Shown: piece by piece, positions 46,816 through 59,703 of the stretch
Position numbering within the stretch: position 1 is the stretch's first letter
How the letters are laid out: every line of letters starts with the position of its first letter
Assembly (NCBI RefSeq): GCF_036324505.1
Contig: NC_086368.1
Span: 15,891,921-15,955,920 of the forward strand
Reading direction: 5' to 3'
DNA length: 64,000 nt
From: Eleginops maclovinus
Taxonomy: Eukaryota > Chordata > Actinopteri > Perciformes > Eleginopidae
Notes under the pieces: model-generated
Seen by the model: only the letters and a program-made list of their open reading frames with translations
Databases searched by the model: none
Told to the model about the DNA's origin: nothing
Made by a program: the position numbers and the translations under genes

Positions 46816-49800
46816 CTCCAAGAAATGTGGTAGTTTGTGTTTAGTACTAATTAGCAAATGTAAGCGTGCATATATTATCACTGAAGATGGTAAATAGTTT
46901 ACATACTAAATAACAACATTTTTGCATTTTTGTGAAAGTGTTTACATCCTGACATTAGCACTCAGCAACTTGCTTAAAGGTTTTCATGGAGCTCATGATG
47001 TCTGAGCAGTTTTCCCACTTTGGACCAGTGCTTACCATATAATTTGCACAAGATACAAGCTACCTTGTATTTCTTACGGTAACATTGATCAACAGGTGGT
47101 TTTAATGTGCCAGCAAACAAAGCAAAGTCAGTGAAGAAAAGAACACAACATGGATGTGAACAATGATGGATTTCAAATTATTAAAAAACTTAAGCATACA
47201 CACAGGTGGTTTAATAAATGATGTAGACATAACTTTTGTCAGAATATCCACAGGGGAAACTTTGAATACAACGTTCAACGAGTACGACTGCGTTCACATT
47301 ATGATGAATGGACGGCAGAAAGTGCATTGACAAAACAACATCAATTAAATTTGTCTCGAATTCCTTTGAACAATGACTTCATGTGAAGCGTCTTTATTTA
47401 TTTGCTTTTCATTCATTGCTATATTAATAAGTGCCAAGTCAAATATTGCAGAGCTTTCAAAATAATCGGGTTTTCTAAAAATCTGTCAGCAGTCATTTGT
47501 GAGGCAATAAAAACAAATGCTTGTCAAACATTTGTCTTTTACAGAATCCATAAATATCTCTCATAATTACAAGCACAAATGTTGTACCCTTTGGCTCTTT
47601 GTCAAAAAAAAACACTCACATAAAAACCCATACACATTCACATGTGCCCAGACTCACAAACACCCACATTATGCTCATATACATGTTTGTCCATGCAAAC
47701 CTGCCCTTAAATTGCTTCAATGGGAAATTCCAGTTTCCATATTACAGGGAGGTCTGGTGCTGTCGCAGGCCCGGACATGCAGCAGACAGCGGATGAGAAC
47801 TGAGAGGGAAGGAAGCGAGGCTCCATCCTTATTAATCTGTCCTTTGAGTCAATGCCTCTAATCAATATCTGAAAGTGCTCTGTATATTATTTCTTCCCTG
47901 CTTTTACAAGGGAGAGATTTTGGTTCAACGCTTGCCTTGAGGCCTTTCTCTGCCATCAATTATAAAACCAAAAAAAACATGAGCTCAAATTTGAACTCCA
48001 ACTTTTAGAGAGCATGTTCATAATGAAGGCGGTCAGTCTTAGAAAAAACAGGTTGCGACTTAATTAGTGTACTATGTGTTCAATATAATCGTATCAGTGT
48101 GCTGCTTTGATAACAAATTCTGTCAATTTGTGCGGCGCAGAGGCAGGGAGCTGACAGCAGATTAATCTGGACTTCATCAGCTGGACTCCGCAGAGGCATA
48201 GCTTATCGACATTGTGTTAATAAAATTGCTTTTTAATAGCATGTCTCCCCTCTTGGTGCACAACCAGGCCGTGGTGTTTCTTACTCTGTGGAGAATGTAG
48301 CAATGGGAGTTTGTTAATCATGTATGTCTTCATGCTGCATGCACATGATGAATTTATAACACTGCTTATGTCAGTCTTCTTCATTAAATGAGCATAAATA
48401 TGAACTCACACTCACAAGCTGGGAGTAAGGTCACTTTGTATGCACAAAACTATAAAAATAAAAAGCAATCAAGTTTCAAGTGGAAGTAAAATTACATGTG
48501 AGCGACAGTTATAGGAAGCTGTTACTGCAGAACAGACTTTGAAAAGAAATCTCATGACTGAATATGCTGACTTGGAAAAACTAAATCTGTGTCAAATCTA
48601 TGCTAAATATTTTTTGAACGACAGTTATCAATCAACTTTGGAAAGCTATACTGTCAGTTAAACTCGATTATCCATATGTGTTTTGGTTTTACAGCAGTTG
48701 GTTTCACCACCACCCACACTTTATTTTCCAGCAGTGAGCAGCTGAGCCAAGTTAAAAACATCTCCAAGTCTTCTGGATTCATGAACCTGCAGAACATGTG
48801 TCTACCTTAACAGACGTATAAAGAATCGATAGAATCGGAGGATGAAACCCTCTTTATTAGTCACATACATGCACACAGCAGAGCAGTGGGCAGCTATTGT
48901 GCAGCACCCAGTGCCTTGCTCAAGGGCACCACAGCAGGGCCTAGGAGGTGAACTGGGACCTGTCCAAGTAGCATTCCACTTTCCATATTTCAAGACTGAC
49001 TGAGCCAATGCTGGATGTATTATGTCAGCAGTGTTGTCCTCTTACATTTTGTTGTATCTTGCTACTATCTTTCTCCGCATCACCATCCTCAACTCAACTA
49101 ACACTGTCTGAGACAATGACAAAAACACATTTCCAGTGGAGTAACAGAAGCACAAATGCAGGGCACTCTCATATACCCTAAATACCCTGAACTCAATCAA
49201 GGTTAGTGCCTTCAGTGGTTTGTGTATTTCTTGCCCTTTTACTGTTTCCCAAAGTGGGGTCCTGTTTTTGTGGTCAGCAGGAGGGACTTCCAGGGTGTCC
49301 CCATAGGAAAAGAAGACTGCATGAGTTGCATTGCTATTCATCCAGCACAAGAAAAAGTCAAGGGAGAACAGATGAGATCATTTGTTTCTTGCCACACAGT
49401 GGTAATTCAGGCCTGCTTGTGATGAGATTGTCTTGGCTCCCCTGGAACATTCTGTAACATCTATTTGGTCAGGTGCCTGTCTGTTTGTATGACTAAGTGA
49501 TGACCTCTGCTTGGACTGAGGAAATCACAATACAAAAGGGAAAACCAATCTGTAAGAAAGCATTTTTCCTCACAAGTCCCATCAAAGACCAAACTCCAGA
49601 GTGACAGAGATGTAATGTCCTGGCACAGCATATAGGAGGAGGAGTAATCAGGGCATGACAGAGTGAAACAGTTTGGGTGAGAATCTTATATTTAAGGAAA
49701 CAACTGCACCGTGCGAACATTGCAGTACCCATGACACACCTGCGTTAACTGAAGAAAAGTTTGGATGTCTCGAGTAGAAGCAGAACTCTGCGGAAGAGGC

Positions 49801-49920
49801 GAAAGAGGTGCAGACTGGAGTGATACCTGCGATGACAGCCGATGAAGGGAGACCCGTCCTTGTTTATTTCACCTGCCTCTGCTGATTCTGATCTTCTTTT
49901 TTTAATGCTGTTCGGAGAGG
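46816..49920. other. Upstream region of vwa1
   Basis: AT-rich, no exon recognised. Holds the dispersed repeat at 48832-48985. The vwa1 promoter must lie near the right end, but I see no TATA box or CpG block that fixes the start. Confidence 0.45.
48832..48985 (+). repeat. Dispersed repeat, forward copy of an inverted pair
   Basis: Contains GGATGAAACCCTCTTTATTA, CACATACATGCACACAGCAG and GTGGGCAGCTATTGTGCAGC in order. The same motifs in the same order occur on the minus strand at 55203-55325, where about 45 bp more are retained. A common teleost SINE/LINE-tail type; family not named. Confidence 0.7.
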
Positions 49921-52900
49921 ATGAGGGGCTTTTTACTTCGATGTGTTCTTCTATGGGCGACGTTGCCCCGGAGCAACACGCAAAGTACTGTAGTACCTGC
50001 CACAGGTGAGTTGATAACACACGGGGCCGACTTTAAACAGAATAAGAAAAGCAGGGACATGACCGAATTAAACTTTAACAGACCTTTTACACATACAAAT
50101 AGACAAAATGCGATCTCTTGCGTCTTCGGGTTGGATTTGGGAAATGTGATGTTTCGTAAGTGGAGTCTGTGCTGAAAGTGAAACCTTAAGAAAAAAAGCA
50201 TTTTGGTTTCTTCTAGAAAGTCACAATGTACACTCTAATACAGTGGATATTTAGCCTTTAGGCTTTAACGTACATGTGTTTGGTGAGTTAAATTGCATCA
50301 CGAGACAGTCTGGCATAAAGCAAAGGGAGTTAATGATCAACGCTGGCATTTAATATGGAACAAAAGGCTAGGATCCTTTCCGCAGACAGTCTGGTTCAAA
50401 CAAGTTGACACATGGACAGTGGTGTCTCAGGGTGTTGTTGTTTTTTTTGTGGAGAATTCCTTAACAGTTTTTCATTCTTTTTTATTCGGGACATGTAATG
50501 GGTGTGTCTTTTAATATGGTCCAAGTGTATTATCTAATCCATATAATTACCTGTAATCATCAGAATGACTGAGTCACGTAGTTTGGCTACAATATAGTTT
50601 ATGTGTTTTATTTTTCTTTATGAATCACACATTCACATTACTTCCGCTTTAATACTGTCTTTAAGTCGTTTTTTAAAGTACTTCTTGAAATATAATGCTA
50701 CTTTAGCTTGTTAATGTAATGTATTTTTACTCCAATACTTTTATCTGAGAACTACAGTCTGTAGTTACTTTGTCAAATTATGATTTAACATAACATACAC
50801 ACGATGCAGTGTTACAGATAAATCTACCCACCAGTATATTAACTGGTTCACATTCATTTTTACTTTACCTAAAATAAAACACTAGTTATGAACCAATGCA
50901 TCAATATAACTAAAATTATAGGTCAACACTTGAATTTTTCTGCATGTATTTTACTTTTGAAACTTCAGGTACATTTTTCTGATGATTAGTTCTGCACTTT
51001 TACTGAAGTAAAACACTGTCTAATTATAAGTTTACGGGACACTTCTCCCACCACTGCAGGTGATGTCAGATTTTTTTTATATGTTTAAACTGGAAAATGC
51101 ACTGGCTGAAGTTGTTTTTGACTCAATGGAACAAATTATCCGGGAGTATAAACTGAAACAAGCTATGGAAAATGAAAGCTTTTACAGATACTACAGCCAA
51201 ATTGGACCTCGACCAGTACATCCACCAGTCTGCCTTAAAACGCTTTCAGAGGCAGTCCTGCAATATGTTATTGCACTTCCATAAAGTTGAGAAACTTACA
51301 ACATTTGAAAAAGAAAGATAAAAGCCCTGAATCCTGCATTTTGCCAATGTTGTGAAGTAGTGAAATTCATGTAATTAAACCAATTTAAGTACATTTCAGT
51401 AGCTTGCAGATAATGCATCTGTCAGGCTTCCACTAGCACACGTTTAACATTTAACACACTGTATGGGTACTGCCTGCATGAGCCAAAGGGCGGGCTCGCT
51501 TAGTGCTCACACAGCTGCATTGTGGATAACTTCAGAATAACAGCCCATGGAAAAATTACCATGGCCCGGACTATGTACACTAACATAGCATATATATTTA
51601 TTTGTAAGGTATGCAAACTCATATTTGAACTTCGTTCCCCTATGGTAGCTTTGCTTTTTGTAATGTAAAATAAGTGGTAACTGAGCTATGCTTGCAATAC
51701 ATATATCCTTTATTTAACCAGATAAGTCTCACTGAGGTTAAAATCTATTTTCCAAGAGAGACCTGGCCAAGAAAAGCAACAACAACAGTACAACAAACAA
51801 TACAGGCAGACGAGTACAACGCAAAACAAAAAAAGAAATGGTAAAAACCAGTCAGTATGGAAATAAAAGATACTGTTAAAAGCATAAAAACTGGCACAAT
51901 GTTAAGACAACTTCATTTAAGCGATAAAAGAACAACCACAATCACCAAAAGTATTTTGTTCCTTTTCTTTTAAAATGGACTTGAACTCCCCCATAGTTAT
52001 AAAATCTGACAATTTCAGCTCCTTCTGTACATTACTCCAAGCAGAAGCGGCTGCAAATTTAAAAGCTTTTTTCCCTAATTCAGTTCTTACTTTTGGAAAT
52101 AACACCTGTATGAAGTCATCGGAGCGTAGGCCATATACATTATATTTTTTACACATGTGCAAAGATAAAAAGGGACCAGCCTAACACTGCATTTCCCATA
52201 ATTAAACTACGACAGCATCTTCCTGTTTAGAACCTCCCTGTCTGATTAACATCACAAATTTCAAAGTGCATGACCCCAGTTTGTAACAACAGGGTTTCTG
52301 TTATAATTTTGCAGGCCCAAACCCTAAAGACATATCTTTGACATCATCAGGGTAAGTGAAAGTCATTAGCTTTGGATAGAGCCAGGACAGATGTTTTAGA
52401 TGCTAGATCCCCTTGTTTCCAGTCTATGTTAAGCTAAGCTAAATCTTTGTCTCATATTAAATGTGGAGAATTGTGTCGATCTTCCCATCTAACTTCTATA
52501 GTAGGGGCTGAAGAGATTAGAATTTTAAAAAGATAATGCCGATCCGTAAACTAAAGTTGAATTCTTCACCTTATCTCAGTAATGATGATAAACTGTATGT
52601 TATCCATATTGCATGTGTTTCAAAGAGCAGTATATATTGTATAGTAAGGACAATGTGTGCTTTGTTCTTGATGTTGACTTTGACATAGAGGAAGTTGAGC
52701 GACTTACAGGTGGCCACAGTTATTAAAAGAAAATATTTCAACTTATTAGCTCAGTTATAGACACCCCCCAGAAAAAAAGCACACATGGAATTTGTGGCAT
52801 TTTTTGTTAATTTAGTTTGACTTTCACTTTTTATGCAAGAAAATCTGCAAAAGATTAAAAGGAAGCAAAGCAGCATACATTTTTTGTGTACAATGTTTTG

Positions 52901-55900
52901 GATCACCAGGATTTTAGAAATGCCTGCATTGATTTTGATCCAACACAGACCGATACGCTACCATCTGTGTGTTTGATGTCGGCACAGGTTGTTTTTACAG
53001 TAAACTTCACAGGAACCATTAACATATTTTCCATTCCTCTGTTCAGTGTGGCATATGGTCTTGGCACTGCTTAAAACACATGAAATGACGGATGACATGC
53101 TCAAATCTTTCTCACACATAAATACATTTTCACATGTATTTTTTCTCTAAAGAATGAAAAGGTAGAGAATTTCCTCTACATCTTTATCAACAACCCTAAT
53201 CTAACCATCTCCCCTCTTCTCTCTTTCTCGTTTCTATTTTTCTCTGTCTCATCTCCCCCTTCCAGCTTCTCCATGTGCATAAAAATATGCATGTGAAAAG
53301 AGCTTTTCCTCTTTCCACTGTATGTTCTCTTCTGTTGTTCTCGTAATTTGCTTTCCATTAACACATTAGCTGACACGTCCTCGCCTCACTTCCCTTTTCT
53401 CCTTAATTTCCTCTGTGCCTGCTTATTTTCCTGTCGCTTTATTTTCTGCTTCCCAACAAATGTTTAATGATTATGAACTACTGCTATAAAATAATGGGTT
53501 TTGCAGAGGACCTGTAAATGGAAAAAAAATGTGTGAACGACATAGAAGAATTGAAGCAATAAAACAGATGTGTATAATATATAAGGGACAATGACCCTGT
53601 GTTGAATTAATTCTCCTAAATCTCAAACCAGATTTTCAATTCGAATGTTCGTGTATTTATATTACTCGGAATATTTCATGAACTACAAGCAGAAAATTCC
53701 CCAAACGTCACATCCAGTGAGCCGGTCTTATTAGGAAACACTCGGTCGTGTCCTGGAGGAACAGATGAATGAGTCACCAAAACTATTTGACAAGTATCTG
53801 ATTGTGCAGGACGGAGCAGGTAGGTAGAACTGATTCTTGTCAATGAAAATGATTCCACTTAGACGACATTTGACCAGGAAAAGGTGCACAATAGCTTCTG
53901 AGAAATGATCAAAGGTGAAGAAGAGGAAATGTGTTCATCCAAGTGGAGAGATCCCAATGTGTGGGATGGCGATTTCACTTTTTTCACTTCACTGCCTTTT
54001 CTTGTGGTTTGTTTTTGTTGTGTCAGTGATTTATCTTCAATGTAAATTTCACTCTGGTTTCATGTGATAAATCGTCTGGAGGGACCCATTTCTCTTTATT
54101 GCTCTGCTGCTGTTTTCTCCATTTAAAGTATTCTCAGTGCAATATTTTTCTGACATGTTTTGATAACATTAGAGCAGATTGTTTATTACATTCATGAAAC
54201 AACACCTCATATACCTTCTATTGCATTCCCTTTTATATTAATGCTTCCCCAAGGACTGCAATAGCATCTTTGACATTCATAAGACCAGTCTGGATAACGT
54301 AAATCAGTGTCCACTATATTTTATGTCTGAGTTATTAACGGGATCTTTAAAGCTGCTTATGACAATATATTTATGAATTTAGACATACAAAAGATGTCGT
54401 TTGTAATGAAAAACTCTAATAATTCTCACCTGACTGCAGTTGTTGTGTCTTTGGGCACCTTTTTTTTGGTTGTCCCTGTTTCAACTTTAATAATAATGAT
54501 TAACAAAACAGGAACAGTGATACTGCTAAAGTTACAATTACCCCAAATTAAAAGCCAAATTAAAAAGGTAGGTCTTTAATTTACTTATAAAAATTCCAAT
54601 AGAGGTCTCTGTTCTTAGATCCGAAAGGGAGGCTGTTCCACAATTTGGGGCCATAAAAACTGAAAGAAGCCTCCCCTGTTTTTCTCGTAGTGTACTCTAG
54701 GAACTCATAAAAGTAGAACATTGGAGGATCTGAGTGTCCTTGCAGGTTGATAAAATGAGAGACAATCACTTAGGCTTTATTTAAAACCTTGTAAACCATT
54801 AAAAGCACTTTAAAATCACTTTGGAAGGACACCGGTAACCAGTGCAATGATGCTAGCACAGGCGGAATGTGGTTTCTTTTTTGTGCTTGTTGAAATCCTG
54901 GAAGCAGCATTCTAAACTAATTGTAATTTCTTTAAGGATTTTTTAGGAAGACCAGTAAAAAGTCCAAACGACTAGTAATAAAAGCATGGAGAACCATTTC
55001 AGCATCATTTGGTGTTAAAAATGGTCGTATCCTGGCAATGTTCCTTAAGTGGAAAATCAAAGTTTTAACTACCTTGTTAAAATGGCTTAAAGAATTAAGA
55101 TCGCAGTCTAAAATTACCCTGAGATTTGTAACTTTACTTTTTATGTATTGCGACATGCTTCAAACATAGCTTCTACTCTCTGCCGTTCTGATTTCCCCGG
55201 GCGCTGCACAATAGCTGCCCACTGCTCGTACTAGGATGGATTAAATGCAGAGGACCAATTTCACTGTGTGTGCTCTGCTGTGTGCATGTATGTGACAAAT
55301 AAAGAGGGTTTCATCCTCCGATTCTTCTTCTTTTTTCTAATAGTAACATTTCAGTTTTTTGCTCATTTCTTTTTTTAAAGTTATGATTCATTCATTCATT
55401 TACAACATTAAGACAGGTTAAAAGATTATATTCAGGGAGATATATGATTGTGTATCTTCGGCGTAACAATGATATTTCACATTGTAGTGATTTATAATGT
55501 TGCCAAGAGGGAGCATGTATAATGATAGTTACTCACCCTCACCTCTCTCACCCAGTGCTGTTTTCAGTCCAGTGTGAAGCTGTACTCCAAACCACCAAAC
55601 AGCAGACAAATTAAGCGACTAGCTGATGAAAATAAAGAAGCATTTATCAGGCAAGACTGAAAACACCACTCCAAACCACCAAACAGCAGACAAATTACGC
55701 AACAAGCTGGTGAAAATAAAGAAGCATTTATCAGGCAATGAGCAAAAAGCAGAGTAATTACTGGAGTCATGTTAATCACATTATGAGAAACTCCAAACCG
55801 ATGCTCATGCTACTCTGTGTCTTCTGTGTGGTGTACGCAAACTACTCTGTTCAAAATAATCTATCTTTAGGTGAACAAACTAAAGCACTTTATTTGCGTG

Positions 55901-58796
55901 CAAAAATACACGGATTCTCTGAGTGATTTACTCAAGTAAATTTATCGCACTGAACTGGCATATTACTCTTGAACAACCTTTCTCAGTTCACTAAATAACA
56001 AGCTGAACTGAACATGTCAGTGGGTTGGACCTCGTAGTCAAATTTCTGTTTAAGCCTTGCAAGGAAACTGTGAATGTTCAGTGATATGTTTGTACCAGGA
56101 TAAGCTAATAAATTACTCAGCTCCAGGATAGGACAATAATTGATGTTTGCATGTACAACACAATAACTTTAAGGTGATCATATGTCAATTTTGTGTTGAT
56201 ATCTTGTTATATACTGCCCTCAAGTGGCCAACAAATTCAGAATCAGAAACGGTTTTATTACCAAGTAAGTTTACACATACGAGGAATTTGCTTTGGTGTA
56301 TTAAGTGCATACAAAGCTCCAGAAAGAAGAATACATAACAAAATTAAATAGAATAAAAACTGTTATAAAAACTATTTTAAGACTACTATAACAAATTAAC
56401 AACCTTTACACAAAATCAAATTAAGTGAGAAACTGGTACAAACAAATATAATAAAAGATGACAAATACAATATACTGTATTGTTGTTCATGCATGTTCTT
56501 CTTTCTTTAAAAAACAAAACATTATACAATGGCATTAATAAAAAAGTTGATAACTATTTCCCCTCTCAATCCAGACCCACAAAATGAAATGACCCCTGTT
56601 TTTCCTTTTGTTTTGCACAGCATTAAACTGCTGTGAAGGTGATGTTCTCATTCTCCTGGACTCTTCAGGAAGTGTAACAAACTACGAGTTCTTGCGCCTG
56701 TTGCAGTTCTCCACCAGCCTGCTTCGCCCCTTCTCATTGGGTAGTGGGCACGTGAGGGTCGGGCTGCTGCAGGTGGGCACAAACCCTAACCTGGAGTTTG
56801 GCCTGGATGTCCACAACAATCAGGAAAGTCTGCATAAAGCTCTGCAGAGTGTCCGCCAGCTGCAGGGAGACACAAACACAGAGGCGGCGCTCAGGGTGGC
56901 CCAGGGTCTTCTAAAAAAGACAGACGAGAATGTGCCAAAGGTACTGCTCTGGCTGACTGATGGTGTGCAGCCTGGAGATGTGGACAGTGCGATGGGTGAG
57001 CTGAAGGCGCAGGGAGTGTCAGTGTTAGCTGTGTCTACAGTACATGGAAACTACCAGGTGTTACAGCGTGCCGTGACACCTCCACTGGAGTCTCACCTCT
57101 ACTCTGTGGACATTGATAACATCGACATCATCACAGAGGACATGAGGGAGGCCATTATCAGTATGTGGGTTTTTAAATATGAAATTGAGAAGCAATAGTT
57201 CCATGCTTATTTTTTGGACAGAAAATGTGATATTCACTACAGACTTATCCTGTTTCTATATTTGATCTTTTGCTGCCTCTCTTTCTCTTGTCTTATCTGT
57301 AGAAATTATTCGTGCAGAACGGCTGCGTGTGGTTGACCTGACTTCTCACAGTGCTGTGCTGCAGTGGCGTCCTGTTCTGAACACAGACAGCGGTTACTAT
57401 GACATCTCGTACAACTCTCTGCAGAAAACAGGCCCTGAAACTAGACGCACTCTCTCAGGCGACTCCAGCTGGGTCGAGCTGACCAACCTGCAGCCTGACA
57501 CCACCTACACAGCTGCCCTGCGCCCAGAGTCCAACCAGAGGCTGTACAACACACTCTCTGTTAACTTCACCACACTTCCTGGTGAGAGGATTCAATGATG
57601 ATTCCGTCTTTAAAAAACATACTAGGTTCACAACTAAACAGTAAAAAGAGGAAGAAAGAAAGTCAATTCAGTTGTTATTGTTTTAACCATTTTGCTGAAT
57701 ATTCCTCAACTAATGGAGTTGTATCAGTTGAAATAGTATTGTACATGCTTGTATCACAACAGTCGAGACATTTAATGTCAAAGAGAATTGAACACTTCTA
57801 TCTAGACAAAAGATATCCATCGAGAGCCTGTGACATTTAAAGTTAGCTTCATGTTTGATTATTTCACTTGCATCAACGCACTTAGCATCTATGTTCTGTA
57901 TCAGGCGCTGCACAGCAGTATGTGCCCACTAGGTTTAAACCTTAATTCATTTGAAATACCCTTAATATTCTGCAGCCACTCACCACCTCTCTTGTCTTCT
58001 TTTCTCCACCTGTCTCCACTACTCAGATGTTTCAGGCCCGACATTGGTTTCTGTGTCAGACACTGGCTCTCATCAGATACGAGTGAGCTGGGGTCCCCTG
58101 CAGCCTGCTCAAGTTCAGAGATATACGGTGGAGTATGGAGCTTTTCCAAGTGGAGAGGTTCACACCGTGACATTACCCGGCCAGCAAAACTCTACTTTAC
58201 TGACCGGCCTGCAGCCAGGCACTCAGTACCTCGTCACAGTCTGTGCTCTGCAGAGGAATGGAAAAGAAAGAGCAATGTCTGTAAGGGCATGCACTCAAGA
58301 CGGTATGTCTTTCTGTCTGTGTGTTCTTCAGTTGTTCTTCCTTCAAGATAATTTTGTTATCTTTGCTTAAAAGCATTGTTTACTTCTCTTGCTTAAAAGT
58401 TGACCTTTGAGTCCTTTCATTCCTGCATCAGCTTCACTTTCCCTGGTGGTTTAAATATTTTCCTTGCTTTCCTCTATCTTTTTTTCTCCAGCAGCAGCTC
58501 TGCCAGCCCTAACCGACCTTCAATTGATCCCAGTGGAGCATCAGGAGCTGCAAGTAGCGTGGCATGCCAACCAAGAAGGTTTAAAAGGCTACTGGCTGAG
58601 CTGGGAGAGAGAAAACTCCCACTCCCACACCTCTAAGCCCTCCATCTCCTCGGTCTACCTGCCTGCTTCTTCTAGTTCAACGCGCCTCATGCACCTTGCA
58701 CCGAGCAGTCGAGTGTGTGTGTCCCCGGTCTACAGCTCAGGCCGAGGGGAAGGGTTATGCTGCACTGAAGAGAGGCACACAGATTGGCAGAACTGA
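49921..58796 (+). CDS. vwa1: VWA1 (WARP), matrix protein with VWA and FN3 domains
   Basis: Exons: 49921-50005, 56621-57160, 57303-57581, 58027-58302 and 58492-58796, every junction in phase 1, giving 494 residues (human 445). Exon 1 encodes a signal peptide ([16 protein letters not shown]). Exon 2 is a whole von Willebrand A domain: the MIDAS motif DSSGS (D42, S44, S46), GDTNTEAAL and WLTDG. Exons 3 and 4 are one FN3 repeat each ([14 protein letters not shown] and [14 protein letters not shown]) and align with the two human FN3 repeats. Exon 5 adds a shorter FN3-like segment. VWA1 is secreted into pericellular and basement-membrane matrix, where it binds perlecan and collagen VI. TMEM88B-VWA1 adjacency matches human. 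Intron 1 is 6.6 kb and full of repeats. An AATAAA at 59312 may be its polyadenylation signal. Confidence 0.94.
50690..51057. mobile_element. Degraded hAT-type MITE, related to 11393-11866
   Basis: Ends CACTTCTCCCACCACTG and contains TTTTTACTCCAATAC, TATTTTACTTTTGAAAC and ACTTTTACTGAAG, matching the motif style of the element in nbl1 intron 1. The left boundary is approximate. Confidence 0.5.
51705..52183 (-). mobile_element. LINE 3' fragment
   Basis: The minus-strand frame 52162-51917 reads [20 protein letters not shown] and [17 protein letters not shown], the typical C-terminal end of fish L2/Jockey-group LINE ORF2. The 3' flank carries CTTGGCCAGGTCTCTCTTGG, a common fish repeat tail. 5'-truncated and dead. 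Confidence 0.75.
54581..55156 (-). mobile_element. LINE 3' fragment, frame-broken
   Basis: The minus strand reads [20 protein letters not shown] then [19 protein letters not shown] and HAFITSRLD (55156-54932), then after frame breaks [16 protein letters not shown] (54769-54581). These are the conserved C-terminal blocks of L2/Jockey-group LINE reverse transcriptase ORFs. Confidence 0.8.
55203..55325 (-). repeat. Dispersed repeat, reverse copy of an inverted pair
   Basis: Minus-strand copy of the repeat at 48832-48985, here with an additional internal stretch. It directly follows the LINE fragment at 54581-55156. Confidence 0.7.
55584..55738. repeat. Tandem duplication, 84-bp period
   Basis: A 71-bp unit starting ACTCCAAACCACCAAACAGC at 55584 and again at 55668, separated by 13 bp. 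Copies differ at only a few positions. Each contains AATAAAGAAGCATTTATCAG. Confidence 0.92.
56236..56330 (+). repeat. SINE-like repeat tail
   Basis: AATTCAGAATCAGAAACGGT, TTTTATTACCAAGTAAGTTT, ACATACGAGGAATTTGCTTT in order: a common teleost dispersed repeat end. It lies 300 bp before vwa1 exon 2. Confidence 0.55.
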
Positions 58797-59394
58797 ATAT
58801 TATTATCTGAAATGTTATTCTTAATTCCTGCATAATGTTCATACTTGTCAGGGTTGGTCCCTTAGAGGAAAAATAATTTCCCAATTGCCTGTCTCTCTTC
58901 CGTGATAGATTCCACCCAGTGGGGTTAATGATCAAAGTCTGCAGCAATCAGGCAGCTGGAGCAAAAAAGTGGGTGAAATCGAACATTTTGAACACTGGAT
59001 GGCCTAGATAACTAACGCAAGACTGAATATTATTATGAATATTATCGTACTTAGTTAAAATGTTCACCTTTACATGAATTATAGTGATAGACAATTCTTT
59101 ATTGCATAGCTACAGACCACTGTCCCACCATGGCTTAGCAAAATCAAAATCTGGCATAATTATACATTTTAATCATCAACGTTGCAGTAATGCTAACACC
59201 ACAACACCACACATTGGTTTAACATATCAGTTAGTCAAGAATATAAACAGCTGCAAGACTACGCAGGTAGGCAGAAATCATTGTGTAACAGCCATTGTTA
59301 TTGAAAACATAAATAAAGCTCTGTACACTATAGCTCCCTTAAGAGTGTTACGTGCTCCCTCCTTTTGCTCTCTCTTATTAGTGCGCAGGTGCAC

Positions 59395-59630
59395 CTAATC
59401 TGCCCAGGTGTTCCAAACTTCAGCTCATCACCAGTATAAAAGGAAGGCTGGAGAGGAAGGATGATCTCTCTGACTGACGCTGGCCGGCACTCACGCTGTT
59501 AGATCCCTTACCTGTAGTTACGGCTTTAGCTCTGCCTCTGTTGTATTTTGACTGTTATGCCTGGAGGATCTGGTAGTCTTGTTTTCATGTTTTTGTTTTC
59601 TCATTTTAGGATATTCACCTGCCTTTGGCT
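59395..59630 (+). mobile_element. LTR-like repeat with TATA box
   Basis: Contains CACCTAATCTGCCCAGGTG, CAGCTCATCACCAGTATAAA (TATAAAAGG at about 59435) and a GCCTCTGTTGTATTTTGACT-type segment, resembling fish LTR promoters. Ends are not defined and no target duplication was found. Confidence 0.3.
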
Positions 59631-59631
59631 A

Positions 59632-59703
59632 AGGGGAAGGGGAAGGGGAAGGGGAAGGGGGGGGGGGGGAGTGTTCTGGGTTCTGGGTTCTGGGTTCTGG
59701 GTT
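59632..59703 (+). repeat. G-rich tandem repeats (AAGGGG)n and (GGGTTCT)n
   Basis: About five GGGGAA units run into a poly-G run of about 13, then four TTCTGGG heptamers. Both parts have at least four G-runs and fit a G-quadruplex pattern. Confidence 0.9.

Larger units (their letters stand above)
50006..56620 (+). other. vwa1 intron 1, repeat-filled
   Basis: Begins GTGAGT and ends TTTTGCACAG. Holds an aged hAT MITE, two LINE 3' fragments, a dispersed repeat copy, a tandem duplication and a SINE-like tail. No other gene seen. Confidence 0.85.

Noticed and set aside
47517..47861. 114-residue plus-strand frame
   Set aside because: Low-complexity His/Thr content, no splice or family evidence.
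51060..51284. 74-residue plus-strand frame in vwa1 intron 1
   Set aside because: Helical-looking but not flanked by splice sites and unlike any part of vwa1; no family recognised.
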